DNA of 64,000 nt, taken from positions 1-64,000 of the forward strand of contig CABXQD010000003.1 in the NCBI GenBank assembly GCA_902514275.1, written 5' to 3'. The translations under genes were made by a program, and so were the position numbers. The notes under the pieces are model-generated. The model was not told the DNA's origin. It ran no database searches and was given only the letters and a program-made list of their open reading frames with translations. Source of the stretch: an uncultured marine group I thaumarchaeote. Lineage in GTDB: Archaea; Thermoproteota; Nitrososphaeria; Nitrososphaerales; Nitrosopumilaceae. Below are positions 9,976-18,872 of this stretch, in pieces; within the stretch, counting starts at the first letter, position 1; each line of letters opens with the position of its first letter.

Positions 9976-10713
9976 CTAGGTAATTATGTTATCCAGTTCT
10001 TGATATGTTATTTTTTTAAATCCTTTAATTGGTTTTGATGTGGTAAATAATTCTGATTTTGTGATCGTTGATAACCAAATTAAAAGATTTTTTCCTATTT
10101 TTAATTTTTTTAATTTTATTTCTCTATCTGATTTTTTTGTATTAGAAAATTTGCCAATTTGATTTCCAAAATCCATTCCAAATAAAATAATTTTCTTTGC
10201 ATCAAAATAACTTGCTAAGAACACTCCTCTATCTCCATCTGTAAAACCTCCAAAATTTTGAATTTTATTAAATGGATTTGTTTGAGTTGTTCCAACACAA
10301 TTTTTCATTTTTTTTACCATCTGCAACTTTTCAATATTGTCACCATGTGCATGTATGACAAATATTGATTTTGTCTTTGATATTTTTTTAATTGTATCTT
10401 CATTTCCATCCAAGTCTGTTACAATGATATCTGGAATAATCCCATTGTCAATTAATGGTTCTAATGAACTATCAGCTGCAATTTTTATGGATTTTTTTAA
10501 TTTTTTTAATTTTGGAATAGCAATTGATAATGATGGACCAGAACCTATAACAAAAACTGTATTCCCTTGTATAATTTCTCTAATTTTTTCTATACTATCT
10601 GTTTTTTTTAAAATTGAATCTAAAATAAGAGCTGATTCTTTATCTTTTTTTTCACTATAGTTCATTTCCTTTAAAATAGTAAAATATCTTTTTTTCCAAC
10701 CTGAAATCATCAT
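9976..10713 (-). CDS. mptE: 6-hydroxymethyl-7,8-dihydropterin diphosphokinase, MptE-like
   Basis: Likely archaeal pterin pyrophosphokinase, a member of the DUF115/MAF_flag10 superfamily that replaces bacterial FolK. Key blocks are VFVIGSGPSL, the acidic IIPDIIVTDLDGNED and IFVIHAHGDN, and later GGFTDGDRGVF and IILFGMDFGN. I chose the ATG at 10713 (MMISGWKKRY), because the longer frame begins with TTG inside the divergent promoter. It faces away from a dihydropteroate synthase gene 34 nt away, which strongly supports a role in folate or methanopterin synthesis. Confidence 0.82.
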   Translation of the reverse strand: MMISGWKKRYFTILKEMNYSEKKDKESALILDSILKKTDSIEKIREIIQGNTVFVIGSGPSLSIAIPKLKKLKKSIKIAADSSLEPLIDNGIIPDIIVTDLDGNEDTIKKISKTKSIFVIHAHGDNIEKLQMVKKMKNCVGTTQTNPFNKIQNFGGFTDGDRGVFLASYFDAKKIILFGMDFGNQIGKFSNTKKSDREIKLKKLKIGKNLLIWLSTITKSELFTTSKPIKGFKKITYQELDNIIT

Positions 10714-10747
10714 ATAACTCAAATTGTATGAGGTTTTGATAAACTAT

Positions 10748-11599
10748 ATGGCAAAAATTGCAAATATTTCTGTTGGTGGAAGAAACCCTGTTAGGATTAT
10801 GGGTATTTTGAATACTAGTCCAGAGTCATTTCACAAAAAATCAATCAATACTACTCGTATGAAAATCAAAAATGCAGTAATTCAAATGGAAAATGATGGT
10901 GCAGACTTTATTGATGTTGGAGGAATGTCTACTGCACCATATTTATCTACTAATGTGTCTGAAAAAGTAGAATCTGCAAGAATTCTTAATGCAGTTAAAA
11001 TCATTCAAGATAGTACTAACCTTCCAATATCTGTTGATACATGTAGATCCAGTGTAGCTAAAAATGCTTTAGAAAATGATGTTGAAATAATTAATGATAT
11101 TTCAGGATTAAAATATGATGAAAAAATGAAAGATGTATTATCTAAATTTCAGCCTTCAATAATTTTATGTGCATATGATTCTAAAACAGTATCTGGTAGC
11201 ACAATAACTTCAACAAAAAAACTTCTTACTGATAGTTTAAAAATTGTTAAAAAATCTAATATTTCTGTTAAAAAAGTTGTATTGGATCCTGCCATTGGGT
11301 TTTTTAGAAAAACAGGAAAAGGTAATTTTTTTACAAAAATCAACACTGATTGGGCAAAACGAGATCTAACTGTTATTAAAAATCTGAATTCGATAAAAAT
11401 GAATTATCCTATTCTAGTATCCGTTTCAAATAAATCCATTATTGGAAATCTTTTAGAAAAAGAAAATACTTCTGATCGATTGTTTGGATCTATAACTGCT
11501 GAAGCAATATGTGTTTTAAATGGAGCAAATATTATTCGTAGTCATAATGTTATGGCTACAAAAGATGCCGTCACAATTGCCTCAAAATTATCAAAATAA
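10748..11599 (+). CDS. folP: Dihydropteroate synthase family protein
   Basis: Joins the pterin diphosphate to an aminobenzoate-type acceptor. The 283-aa TIM barrel shows GILNTSPESF (pterin/diphosphate loop), DGADFIDVGGMSTAP, ISVDTCRSSVAKNAL, IINDISG and the late SVSNKSIIGNLL block. I chose the ATG at 10748 over the TTG at 10724. The divergent mptE supplies its likely substrate. Whether the final cofactor is folate or a methanopterin-like molecule cannot be decided here. Confidence 0.87.
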   Translation: MAKIANISVGGRNPVRIMGILNTSPESFHKKSINTTRMKIKNAVIQMENDGADFIDVGGMSTAPYLSTNVSEKVESARILNAVKIIQDSTNLPISVDTCRSSVAKNALENDVEIINDISGLKYDEKMKDVLSKFQPSIILCAYDSKTVSGSTITSTKKLLTDSLKIVKKSNISVKKVVLDPAIGFFRKTGKGNFFTKINTDWAKRDLTVIKNLNSIKMNYPILVSVSNKSIIGNLLEKENTSDRLFGSITAEAICVLNGANIIRSHNVMATKDAVTIASKLSK

Positions 11600-11644
11600 C
11601 ACAAAGGCTTATAATTAATTTTTAACCCTTGTAACAAGGTTTCA

Positions 11645-13075
11645 TTGGAATTTAAAGAAGGATTAACATTTGACGACGTTCTTCTCGTACCCAAATACTC
11701 TGATATTACAAGTAGGAGTCAAACAGATCTGAAAACTCAGTTATCTCGAAATATTTCTTTAAACATCCCTTTTGTGAGTGCAAATATGGATACTGTTACT
11801 GAATCATCTATGGCTGTAGCCATTGCACGTGCAGGTGGAATAGGAATAATTCATAGATTTTTAACAATTCAAGAGCAAGCAAATGAAGTTCTTAAAGTAA
11901 AACGATCTGGAAGTGTGATGATTGAAAATCCTTATTCTATTACTGCTGATAAAACAATTGAAGATGCATTAGATTATGCTGAAAATAAAAATATTTCAGG
12001 ATTATTGGTAGTTGATGATAATTCAAAATTAATTGGAATTGTAACTGAAAGAGATTTACTCTTTGCAAATTCTAAAAATCTTATTCAAGATGTAATGACA
12101 AAAGATGTTGTCACTGCAAAATATGGTGTTTCTATTGATGAGGCAAAAGTCCTTCTACATGAACATAGGATTGAAAAATTACCTTTAGTTGATGAATCTG
12201 GATTTGTAAAAGGTTTGATTACAAGTAAAGACATAACAAATAATGCTGATTATCCAAATGCATCTAAGGACAATAAAGGTCGTCCTCTTGTTGGAGCTGC
12301 AGTTGGAGTTAAAGGTGACTTTTTAGAAAGAAGCGAATCTCTTTTAGAAGCAGGTGCTGATACTTTAGTTGTTGATATTGCTCATGGACATAGTGAAAAT
12401 GCAATCAGTACTGTGAAAAATATTAAAAAAGCATTTCCTGATTGTGAATTAATTGCAGGAAATATTGCAACTGCTCAAGGTGCTGAAGATTTAATGAAAG
12501 CTGGAGTTGATGCTGTAAAAGTTGGTGTTGGTTCAGGTTCAATTTGTATTACTAGAGTAATTACTGGTTCAGGTGTACCACAACTAACTGCAGTAATGGA
12601 TTGTGCAAAAATAGGTCGTGATTATGGTATTCCAATTATTTCTGATGGTGGAACTAGGACTTCAGGTGATGCTACAAAAGCATTGGCAGCTGGTGCTTCA
12701 ACTGTTATGGTTGGAAGTATGCTAGGAGGTACTGATGAATCTCCTGGAACCGTTTTGACTAAGAACGGAAAACGTTTCAAAGTATATCGTGGAATGGCTT
12801 CTCTTGCAGCATCAATAGGAAGAAAATCTAAAGAAACTGGTTCAACATCATTTGATGATGATCTTAATGATTATGTTGCAGAAGGTGTTGAAGCAATGGT
12901 TCCATACAAAGGAACTGTAGTAGATATTCTAAAACAATTAACAGGTGGAGTTCGTTCGGGCTTGAGTTATTGTGGTGCACATACAATTTCTCAAATGCAA
13001 ACAAATGCAGAATTTATTAAAATGTCTAGAGCTGGATTTGCAGAAAGTCAGCCTCATGATGTCTCTTTAATGTAG
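11645..13075 (+). CDS. guaB: IMP dehydrogenase
   Basis: Oxidises IMP to XMP with NAD in guanine nucleotide synthesis. The 476-aa protein begins with a TTG codon ([19 protein letters not shown] follows). A catalytic barrel is split by a pair of CBS domains around residues 90-200 ([32 protein letters not shown]). Catalytic Cys301 lies in [11 protein letters not shown], and the flap residues include [14 protein letters not shown]-like GCTTATAATTA lies about 33 nt before the start. The GMP synthase partner is at 7.8 kb. Confidence 0.97.
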   Translation: MEFKEGLTFDDVLLVPKYSDITSRSQTDLKTQLSRNISLNIPFVSANMDTVTESSMAVAIARAGGIGIIHRFLTIQEQANEVLKVKRSGSVMIENPYSITADKTIEDALDYAENKNISGLLVVDDNSKLIGIVTERDLLFANSKNLIQDVMTKDVVTAKYGVSIDEAKVLLHEHRIEKLPLVDESGFVKGLITSKDITNNADYPNASKDNKGRPLVGAAVGVKGDFLERSESLLEAGADTLVVDIAHGHSENAISTVKNIKKAFPDCELIAGNIATAQGAEDLMKAGVDAVKVGVGSGSICITRVITGSGVPQLTAVMDCAKIGRDYGIPIISDGGTRTSGDATKALAAGASTVMVGSMLGGTDESPGTVLTKNGKRFKVYRGMASLAASIGRKSKETGSTSFDDDLNDYVAEGVEAMVPYKGTVVDILKQLTGGVRSGLSYCGAHTISQMQTNAEFIKMSRAGFAESQPHDVSLM

Positions 13076-13110
13076 ATAATTTTTTAAGCAGTATCTGAAG
13101 TCATTTTATT

Positions 13111-13581
13111 ATGTTAGCTACACGAACAATTATTGGAATAATTGTAGGCAGTCTTGTAATTGGACTGGGTGGTTATTCTTTAGTAACTTCTTTAGCACCA
13201 ACAATTTCTATGAATGAAAATTTTGTTATAGGCTCTGGAGAGTCTGCTTCTTTTTCAATTCCTGCACCAAAAGATGCACCACAATATATGATGATTGTCG
13301 GTGATGCTTTTGATCTCAAATTAGCTAGTCCCGGTGATGGATTAAACATTCCAAATACTTCTTACAAAAAGGAACTGGTTTTAGATTGGACTCATACTGA
13401 AGAGGGTCAAACAATTATTGTGATTCAAAATACAGGTGCTAGTGAATTAGAAATTACTGCAAATACTAATCAGACACCTGATCCATTTGGAATTACATTT
13501 GATTTCATGGTAATTACATCTGGAGTAATTATTTTGGGATTTAGTTTGGGTTTTACTTTACGAAAACCAAAAGGCTTTTAG
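13111..13581 (+). CDS. Small two-helix membrane protein of unknown function
   Basis: A 156-aa protein with an N-terminal membrane helix (residues 6-28, IIGIIVGSLVIGLGGYSLV) and a second helix near residues 130-150 (VITSGVIILGFSLGFTL). The roughly 100-residue loop between them is beta-rich, with FSIPAPKDAPQYMM and TIIVIQNTGASELEI. The topology suggests a beta-sandwich domain on one face of the membrane. I cannot assign a family. It is convergent with pheA, with a 4-nt overlap. Confidence 0.65.
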   Translation: MLATRTIIGIIVGSLVIGLGGYSLVTSLAPTISMNENFVIGSGESASFSIPAPKDAPQYMMIVGDAFDLKLASPGDGLNIPNTSYKKELVLDWTHTEEGQTIIVIQNTGASELEITANTNQTPDPFGITFDFMVITSGVIILGFSLGFTLRKPKGF

Positions 13582-14393
13582 CTTAATTTAGCAGATGGGT
13601 ATGAACCTAAAATTTTGATGAAAAGTGTTTCTTCTTTAATTTTATTTAACATTTCTAAAATTTTCAATTTCTTTTGATGACCTTCAAAATCTACATAGAA
13701 ATTATATTCCCATGTGTTTGCTTTTGTAGGTCTTGATTCTATTTTTGTCAAATTAATATTATTTTTATTAAAATTTTCTATAATTCTATACAATGAACCT
13801 GGTTCATGTTTTATTGAAAAAATAATTGAAGTTTTATCATTACCTGTTTCTGGAGACTCTTTTTTAGATAATATCAAAAATCTAGTATAGTTATTGAGAT
13901 TATTTGCAATATTTTCTGTGATAACAGGCATATTGTAAATTGCTGCAGCCTCTTTACTTGCGATACATGCACAATTTTTTTTATTTAATTCTTGGATTAT
14001 TTTTACACTACCTGCTGTATCATAAGTAGGAATTGTTTTCATGTTATTCTTTTCAATAAAATTTCTACATTGACCTAATGCCTGTGGATGTGAGTAGACT
14101 GTATCAATTTCTTCTATTTTACCAAATCCAATTAGACAATGTTCTATTCTATGATATGTTTCTCCTGTTGCGTTTAGATCAGTTGAATACAATAAATCAT
14201 AACTTTCACCTACACTTCCTTCTAATGAATTTTCTACGGGTAAAATTGAATATTCTGTAATATCTTTAGATGTATTTTCTAAAATTTCTGCAAATGTTGA
14301 AAGTGGAATTGTTTTAACATCATCTTTGAAAAAGGATTTTGCTGCAGCTTCACTATATGCACCTCGTTCACCCTGGAACGAAACATCTACCAT
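13578..14393 (-). CDS. pheA: Prephenate dehydratase
   Basis: Converts prephenate to phenylpyruvate in phenylalanine synthesis. This is the monofunctional 271-aa form. The first motif is SFQGERGAYSEAAA. The catalytic region has YSILPVENSLEGSVGESYDLL and the downstream TRFLIL block. The C-terminal ACT domain, usually the phenylalanine sensor, contains NLTKIESRPTKANTWEYNFY. It is 4 nt downstream of csl4 on the same strand, although the two have no obvious functional link. Confidence 0.94.
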   Translation of the reverse strand: MVDVSFQGERGAYSEAAAKSFFKDDVKTIPLSTFAEILENTSKDITEYSILPVENSLEGSVGESYDLLYSTDLNATGETYHRIEHCLIGFGKIEEIDTVYSHPQALGQCRNFIEKNNMKTIPTYDTAGSVKIIQELNKKNCACIASKEAAAIYNMPVITENIANNLNNYTRFLILSKKESPETGNDKTSIIFSIKHEPGSLYRIIENFNKNNINLTKIESRPTKANTWEYNFYVDFEGHQKKLKILEMLNKIKEETLFIKILGSYPSAKLS

Positions 14394-14397
14394 TTTT

Positions 14398-14952
14398 TTA
14401 TTCTCTCAAATGTATGAAATCATTTTTGCCAAAACTAGAAGAAAGTTTTCTTTCATCAATCCATGAACAATCTGTGCATTTGATGGCATCTGTAGATTTT
14501 GCGACAACTTTTCCTCCACATTTTCTACATTTTGTAAATATAATTCCTAATTCTCGCTCATCCATTACTGCATGAATTGTTCCATTAAGATGTGCAACAA
14601 TTTTCAATGATACTATGTCGTTAACTAATGCCACATTTCTTATTCTCATATTTCGTGTTCCGCAAATACATTCAACTTTTGAGGTAGTTGGTTTTCCATT
14701 AATGTAATCAATTGAAACTGCAATCATAGATGACATTACTGCTGCAACGGTTCCAATTATTACATCACCTACTTTTGGAATTGATAGAAGCTTTGGATGG
14801 CTTACATTTACCCTTCTTGTTTCTTTATCCATATCTTTTTCTCCCATTGTGGCTGCTCTGACCATGTCTCCATCATCAAAAGTATTGTGTCCAGCCTCAT
14901 ATTCCTCAATTGAAGCTATTTTATCTCCTGGAAATACTGAATTATCTGACAT
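14398..14952 (-). CDS. csl4: Exosome complex RNA-binding subunit Csl4
   Basis: Cap subunit of the archaeal RNA exosome, 184 aa. The N-terminal domain starts FPGDKIASIEEYEAG, a typical Csl4 opening. An S1-type OB fold follows (VGDVIIGTVAAVMSSMIAV), then a zinc ribbon near the C-terminus with CRKCGGKV and CTDCSW. Rrp41 and Rrp42 are not in the window. It leads a short operon with pheA, and its upstream region is a divergent promoter shared with the dehydrogenase at 15.0 kb. Confidence 0.93.
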   Translation of the reverse strand: MSDNSVFPGDKIASIEEYEAGHNTFDDGDMVRAATMGEKDMDKETRRVNVSHPKLLSIPKVGDVIIGTVAAVMSSMIAVSIDYINGKPTTSKVECICGTRNMRIRNVALVNDIVSLKIVAHLNGTIHAVMDERELGIIFTKCRKCGGKVVAKSTDAIKCTDCSWIDERKLSSSFGKNDFIHLRE

Positions 14953-15039
14953 AATGTAATTTTTCTTGTTATGATTATAATTGTTTTTGGTACAAAAGAT
15001 TCTGATAAATCATATATCTCTGAAAATTAGAAAGTAATC

Positions 15040-16122
15040 ATGAGGGCATTAGTATATGATGAATATACAGTTGATGATGATTTTTCTAAAATTTTAAAAA
15101 TCAAAAATTTACCTAATCCTGAACCACGATCTGATGAAGTTGTTTTCAAAGTTATATCTGCAGGACTAAATTATGATGATATTTGGGGTATGCGTGGTAA
15201 ACCTTTGGCGATTCCATTACCTCACATCTCTGGAACAGACGCTGCAGGTATAGTTACTGCAGTTGGTGATGATGTTAAAAATATCAAAGTTGGAGACAGG
15301 GTTGTTTCTCATGGAAATATGTCATGTAGAGTTTGTAAAGCATGTACTAGTGGACGAGAATTTGATTGCAAAAAAAGAATAATTTGGGGTTTTGAAACTG
15401 GACCACTTTGGGGTGGATATTGTGAATTTACACATCTTCCAGAAGTTAATGTGTTAAAAATTCCAGAAGGTGTAACATATGATGAAGCAGCAGCTGCATC
15501 AATGACATTGTTAACATCTTGGCACATGCTAGTTGGTAGAGCTAAAATTCAACCTGGACAATTAGTATTGATAATGGGTGGAAGTTCTGGAATTGGAACT
15601 TTTGGAATTCAAATTGCAAAATTATTTGGTTGCACAGTAATTGCAACAGCAAGTCCTGACAAACTAGACAAATGTTTAGAACTTGGAGCAGACTTTGCAG
15701 TTGATCACAGAAAAGATGATTGGCATAAAGAAGTCAGAACAATCGCAAAAAAAATTCCAAAATCTTTTGGTGATGTTTCTGGTGTTGATGTAATTTTTGA
15801 ACATATTGGTGGTTCGCATTGGAATAAAGAATTAACTTTGTTAAATTATGGTGGTACTATTATTACAACTGGTGCTACAACTGGATATAATGCTAAAACT
15901 GATTTACGACATATTTTCTTTAAAGGAATTAATATTTTAGGCTCAACTCAGGGTACAAAATCTGAATTGGAAGAGGGGTTCTACTGGATGTCACAAGGTA
16001 AAATAAAATCAATTATTGATTCTGTATTTTCTTTAGATGATGCAGTTAAGGCTCATAATAAAATGCTAAATGGTAAAGGACTTTTTGGTAAAATTTTGAT
16101 TAAACCTAATTTTAATGAATAA
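15040..16122 (+). CDS. Zinc-type MDR-family oxidoreductase (crotonyl/acryloyl-CoA reductase-like)
   Basis: A 360-aa medium-chain dehydrogenase/reductase. A GroES-like N-terminal half has a structural zinc loop of four cysteines (MSCRVCKACTSGREFDCKK). The Rossmann motif GGSSGIGTFGIQIAK follows near residues 178-192. The combination of a missing classical catalytic zinc signature with GLNYDDIWGMRG resembles crotonyl-CoA carboxylase/reductase and acryloyl-CoA reductase relatives. In this lineage a CoA-thioester reductase would fit the 3-hydroxypropionate/4-hydroxybutyrate cycle, but that is inference. A plain alcohol dehydrogenase or quinone reductase remains possible. Confidence 0.8.
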   Translation: MRALVYDEYTVDDDFSKILKIKNLPNPEPRSDEVVFKVISAGLNYDDIWGMRGKPLAIPLPHISGTDAAGIVTAVGDDVKNIKVGDRVVSHGNMSCRVCKACTSGREFDCKKRIIWGFETGPLWGGYCEFTHLPEVNVLKIPEGVTYDEAAAASMTLLTSWHMLVGRAKIQPGQLVLIMGGSSGIGTFGIQIAKLFGCTVIATASPDKLDKCLELGADFAVDHRKDDWHKEVRTIAKKIPKSFGDVSGVDVIFEHIGGSHWNKELTLLNYGGTIITTGATTGYNAKTDLRHIFFKGINILGSTQGTKSELEEGFYWMSQGKIKSIIDSVFSLDDAVKAHNKMLNGKGLFGKILIKPNFNE

Positions 16123-16307
16123 TGGCTAATCTTAAAATAAATTCAATTTTAGATGATCTAATTTTGTAATACTTTCAAATTTTTATGATGCTTTAGATTT
16201 ACTTGAACATGCAATTTCTCAGGGAACACAATACAAAATTAAAGCAAAAATCTAAATCTTTTGAAAATTTATTTGATAATGTTAGATTTCAAAATTTAAT
16301 TTTTTAA
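16122..16307 (+). pseudogene. Probable decayed small gene with frame changes
   Basis: An ATG overlapping the preceding stop by one base (TAATG) opens a frame reading MANLKINSILDDLIL and then TAA at 16167. A different frame then reads SNFYDALDLLEHAISQG and stops at 16253-16255. The original frame continues as SKSFENLFDNVRFQNLIF to a TAA at 16305-16307. The pieces look coding-like in composition but no single frame spans them. Frame 0 is also open after 16200, so the exact shift point is uncertain. No homologous family is recognised. Confidence 0.35.
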
Positions 16308-17303
16308 TTATAACCAGTGTGGGATTTCTAAATACTCGTCAATACTTTCTTTTCTTAAAACTTTTAGAAGTGCATTAGCCTGAGGCGTTGATAATACTGG
16401 CTTGTCAAATTGATTATCCGTAGAAATTCTTGGACATGCAACTTGAATAAATGCATCAATACCTCTTAGATTGTTTAATCTTTCATTTGTAATATCCGTC
16501 AAAGCAAATAATTGTACTTTCTTGCCTTCTTTTTCTAATTCTTTTTTAAATTTTAAGCCAAAGACTTTTGATAATTGTCCTTCCTTTAATCCAATAATTA
16601 TTCCAAATGAATTTGCTTCTGCCGCTTTGTATATTGCAAGTGTTGCTTTCTTTTTTAATGTCCGTGCAAATTCTGTTACTTCTCTTACTTCGTTAAAGTA
16701 TGGATCTAAGACAAATGTTGGTAAGTTTGTTGATAATGCAATTCCTGCTGCATGAAAATTACTTTGACCTAAAAACACGTAGGCATCAACTTCTTTTTTT
16801 AATTCAGTTGCAGGATAAAATTCACAACCAAATACTTGGCCATCATTTAATTGTCCTTTACCTTTTCCAATTTTAACATTAATTCCATTCTTGGTCAAAA
16901 TTTTCTCTACTTTATCCATTTGATGTAAATGCTGACTATCTGTAACAAGTGAAATTAATTTTCCTTTTAGTCTTTCTGTACATTTTTCTGCAACACTTTC
17001 AAATCCAACATCATCAAAAGCATCAATCAAAACCAAATTTTTTTCTAATGATTCTGTATTAATCGTATGTCCAATGTTAAATTGAATTTCTGCTCCTAAT
17101 ATTTTTGATCCAGTTGTGTTTAAATCACAAGTTCCCCACGTTGTATCTGCTAAAACATATGCTGGTATGTCATATTTTGTTGTAATTTTAATTGCCATGT
17201 CTTGAACTTGTGGTAACATTCCATCTGGACCATTTAATGAAACTGACGCTGGATTTTTTTCTTCTATTTCTTTGAAAATTCTTGCTTCATCAATTATTAT
17301 CAA
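16308..17303 (-). CDS. dph2: Diphthamide synthesis radical enzyme Dph2
   Basis: Transfers the 3-amino-3-carboxypropyl group from SAM to a histidine of elongation factor 2, the first step of diphthamide. The 331-aa length fits archaeal Dph2. The three [4Fe-4S]-binding cysteines are widely spaced: DTTWGTCDLN early, QVFGCEFYPA mid-protein and VACPRIS late. The start is a TTG at 17303 (MIIIDEARIF), with no in-frame ATG nearby. It is divergent from tiaS. Confidence 0.94.
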   Translation of the reverse strand: MIIIDEARIFKEIEEKNPASVSLNGPDGMLPQVQDMAIKITTKYDIPAYVLADTTWGTCDLNTTGSKILGAEIQFNIGHTINTESLEKNLVLIDAFDDVGFESVAEKCTERLKGKLISLVTDSQHLHQMDKVEKILTKNGINVKIGKGKGQLNDGQVFGCEFYPATELKKEVDAYVFLGQSNFHAAGIALSTNLPTFVLDPYFNEVREVTEFARTLKKKATLAIYKAAEANSFGIIIGLKEGQLSKVFGLKFKKELEKEGKKVQLFALTDITNERLNNLRGIDAFIQVACPRISTDNQFDKPVLSTPQANALLKVLRKESIDEYLEIPHWL

Positions 17304-17385
17304 TTTAGCTTTGAATATTGTATTATTAATTTAAACCAACTCTAATTTGCAACAACTAAAAATGTCTGGAGTAATTTGATATATT

Positions 17386-18714
17386 ATGAATAAAAAATCC
17401 GTTTTAAATATTGGATTTGATGATACTGATTCCCCTACTGGAATGTGTACTACATTTCTAGCCTACAAAATTGTTGATTTACTCCAAAAACAAAAAACTG
17501 AATTTCTTGATTTTCCGAAATTAATTAGATTTAATCCCAACATCCCATGGAAAACTCGAGGAAATGGTGCTGTTTCATTAAAAATTAAGACTAGAAATCC
17601 TTCTAAAATAAAAAATCAAATCAAAAATTTAGTTTCAAAGTACTCTGATACTAAAAATGGAGCAAATCCTGGACTTGTTTTTTTTGAAAATGATTCAATT
17701 CCTTCTGAATTCACTAAATTTAGTAATTTAGCTTTATGGCAATTAATTAACAGAAATAATGCTAAAAAATTTATTAAAAAAAATAATCTTGATTTTTTTT
17801 ATGAAGGAAATGGTCAAGGTTTAGTTGGTGCAATTAGTGCAATTGGATATGATTTTGATGATCATACATTGGAGTTGTTAAGTTATAGAAAAAAAAGAAA
17901 ATTTGGACAAGAGAGAAAAATTTCAACAGAGAGTGTTAAAGTAATGCAGGAAAAAACTTTTCCATACACATTCAATAGTTTTGATACAAAAAAGGGTCGA
18001 GTTTTAATTACTCCACATGGACCTGATCCAGTTTTTTATGGAGTAAGAGGAGAAAATGTGGATTCTTTAGTTAGCGCAACTAAAATTCTAAAAAGCAGTG
18101 AAAAATTAGATGGTTATATGATTTTTAAATCTAATCAAGGAACTGGTGATCATTTAAAGAATGAATTAAATTTTGAAACAATGAAACCTTATGCTTCTGG
18201 AACACTAAGTGGAATTGTATCTAACACTCCAAAAATTGTAAAAGGTGGACATGCTTTTTTTACTATACTTTCTAAAAATCATGAATTCTGGTGTGCTGTG
18301 TATAAAGAGACTGGACTTTCTACAATTACTTCTAATTTGATAATTGGAGATAAAATTTCTGTTGGTGGTGGAGTAAGAAAGGCTTCTAAGAATTTTCCAC
18401 GAATTATAAATCTTGAATTTATTAAAATTATTAATCTTAAAAAAAATCTTTCAAAATCTAACCCAATATGTAAAAAATGTAATAAAAAAATGAAGTCAAA
18501 AGGTCAGAACCAGGGATTTCAATGTATTAGATGTGGAAAAAAGAGTTCTAATAAAATAACTCTGGAAATTCCTAGAAAAATTAAAAAACAACTCTATATT
18601 CCTAAAATTTCTGCTCATAGACATCTTACACGACCTTTACAGCGAACTGGAATGACTAACAAAAATGCAAAATTTGATGATTCTCAATCCTGGTTTTGTG
18701 TATATGGACAATAA
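17386..18714 (+). CDS. tiaS: tRNA(Ile2) 2-agmatinylcytidine synthetase TiaS
   Basis: Modifies C34 of the AUA-reading tRNA-Ile with agmatine, which is essential for archaeal decoding. The 442-aa protein begins with the family motif NIGFDDTDSPTGMCTTFLA. A central ferredoxin-like kinase region includes FYEGNGQGLVGAISAIGYDF. An OB-fold segment follows (YASGTLSGIVSNTPKIVKGG), then a C-terminal zinc ribbon with ICKKCNKKM and CIRCGKK. Its stop is one base from the 3' end of the convergent initiator tRNA gene. Confidence 0.95.
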   Translation: MNKKSVLNIGFDDTDSPTGMCTTFLAYKIVDLLQKQKTEFLDFPKLIRFNPNIPWKTRGNGAVSLKIKTRNPSKIKNQIKNLVSKYSDTKNGANPGLVFFENDSIPSEFTKFSNLALWQLINRNNAKKFIKKNNLDFFYEGNGQGLVGAISAIGYDFDDHTLELLSYRKKRKFGQERKISTESVKVMQEKTFPYTFNSFDTKKGRVLITPHGPDPVFYGVRGENVDSLVSATKILKSSEKLDGYMIFKSNQGTGDHLKNELNFETMKPYASGTLSGIVSNTPKIVKGGHAFFTILSKNHEFWCAVYKETGLSTITSNLIIGDKISVGGGVRKASKNFPRIINLEFIKIINLKKNLSKSNPICKKCNKKMKSKGQNQGFQCIRCGKKSSNKITLEIPRKIKKQLYIPKISAHRHLTRPLQRTGMTNKNAKFDDSQSWFCVYGQ

Positions 18715-18715
18715 G

Positions 18716-18790
18716 TAGCGGGGAGTAGATTTGAACTACTGAACTGCGGGTTATGAGCCCGCCGGGATGACCTGGCTTCCCCACCCCGCT
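18716..18790 (-). tRNA. Initiator tRNA-Met (CAT)
   Basis: Read on the minus strand, the gene starts AGCGGGG and ends CCCCGCT plus discriminator A. It forms a 7-bp acceptor stem with the A1-U72 end pair typical of archaeal initiators. The anticodon arm is CGGG-CTCATAA-CCCG, carrying CAT and the three G-C pairs that mark initiator tRNA. The T arm is GTAG-TTCAAAT-CTAC. No intron and no encoded CCA are seen. The 3' end abuts the tiaS stop codon. Confidence 0.95.
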
Positions 18791-18811
18791 GAATCTAAAT
18801 GAAGTTCAACG

Positions 18812-18819
18812 GTATATAC
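18812..18819 (-). promoter_or_regulatory. TATA box of the initiator tRNA gene
   Basis: The symmetric element GTATATAC is centred about 25 nt upstream of the mature tRNA 5' end. This is the usual archaeal TATA-to-start distance, so transcription may begin at or next to the first base of the tRNA. The element is palindromic and could also serve the divergent gene. Confidence 0.6.
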
Positions 18820-18872
18820 GCTTTATCAAATCTTTGAAAGTAATTAATAGGATTTCAAAAGATTCTTTCTTA

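Noticed and set aside
10714-10747. TTG-started extensions of the MptE-like and FolP genes into their shared spacer
   Set aside because: Both genes have ATG codons a few codons inside, and the extensions would consume the divergent promoter.
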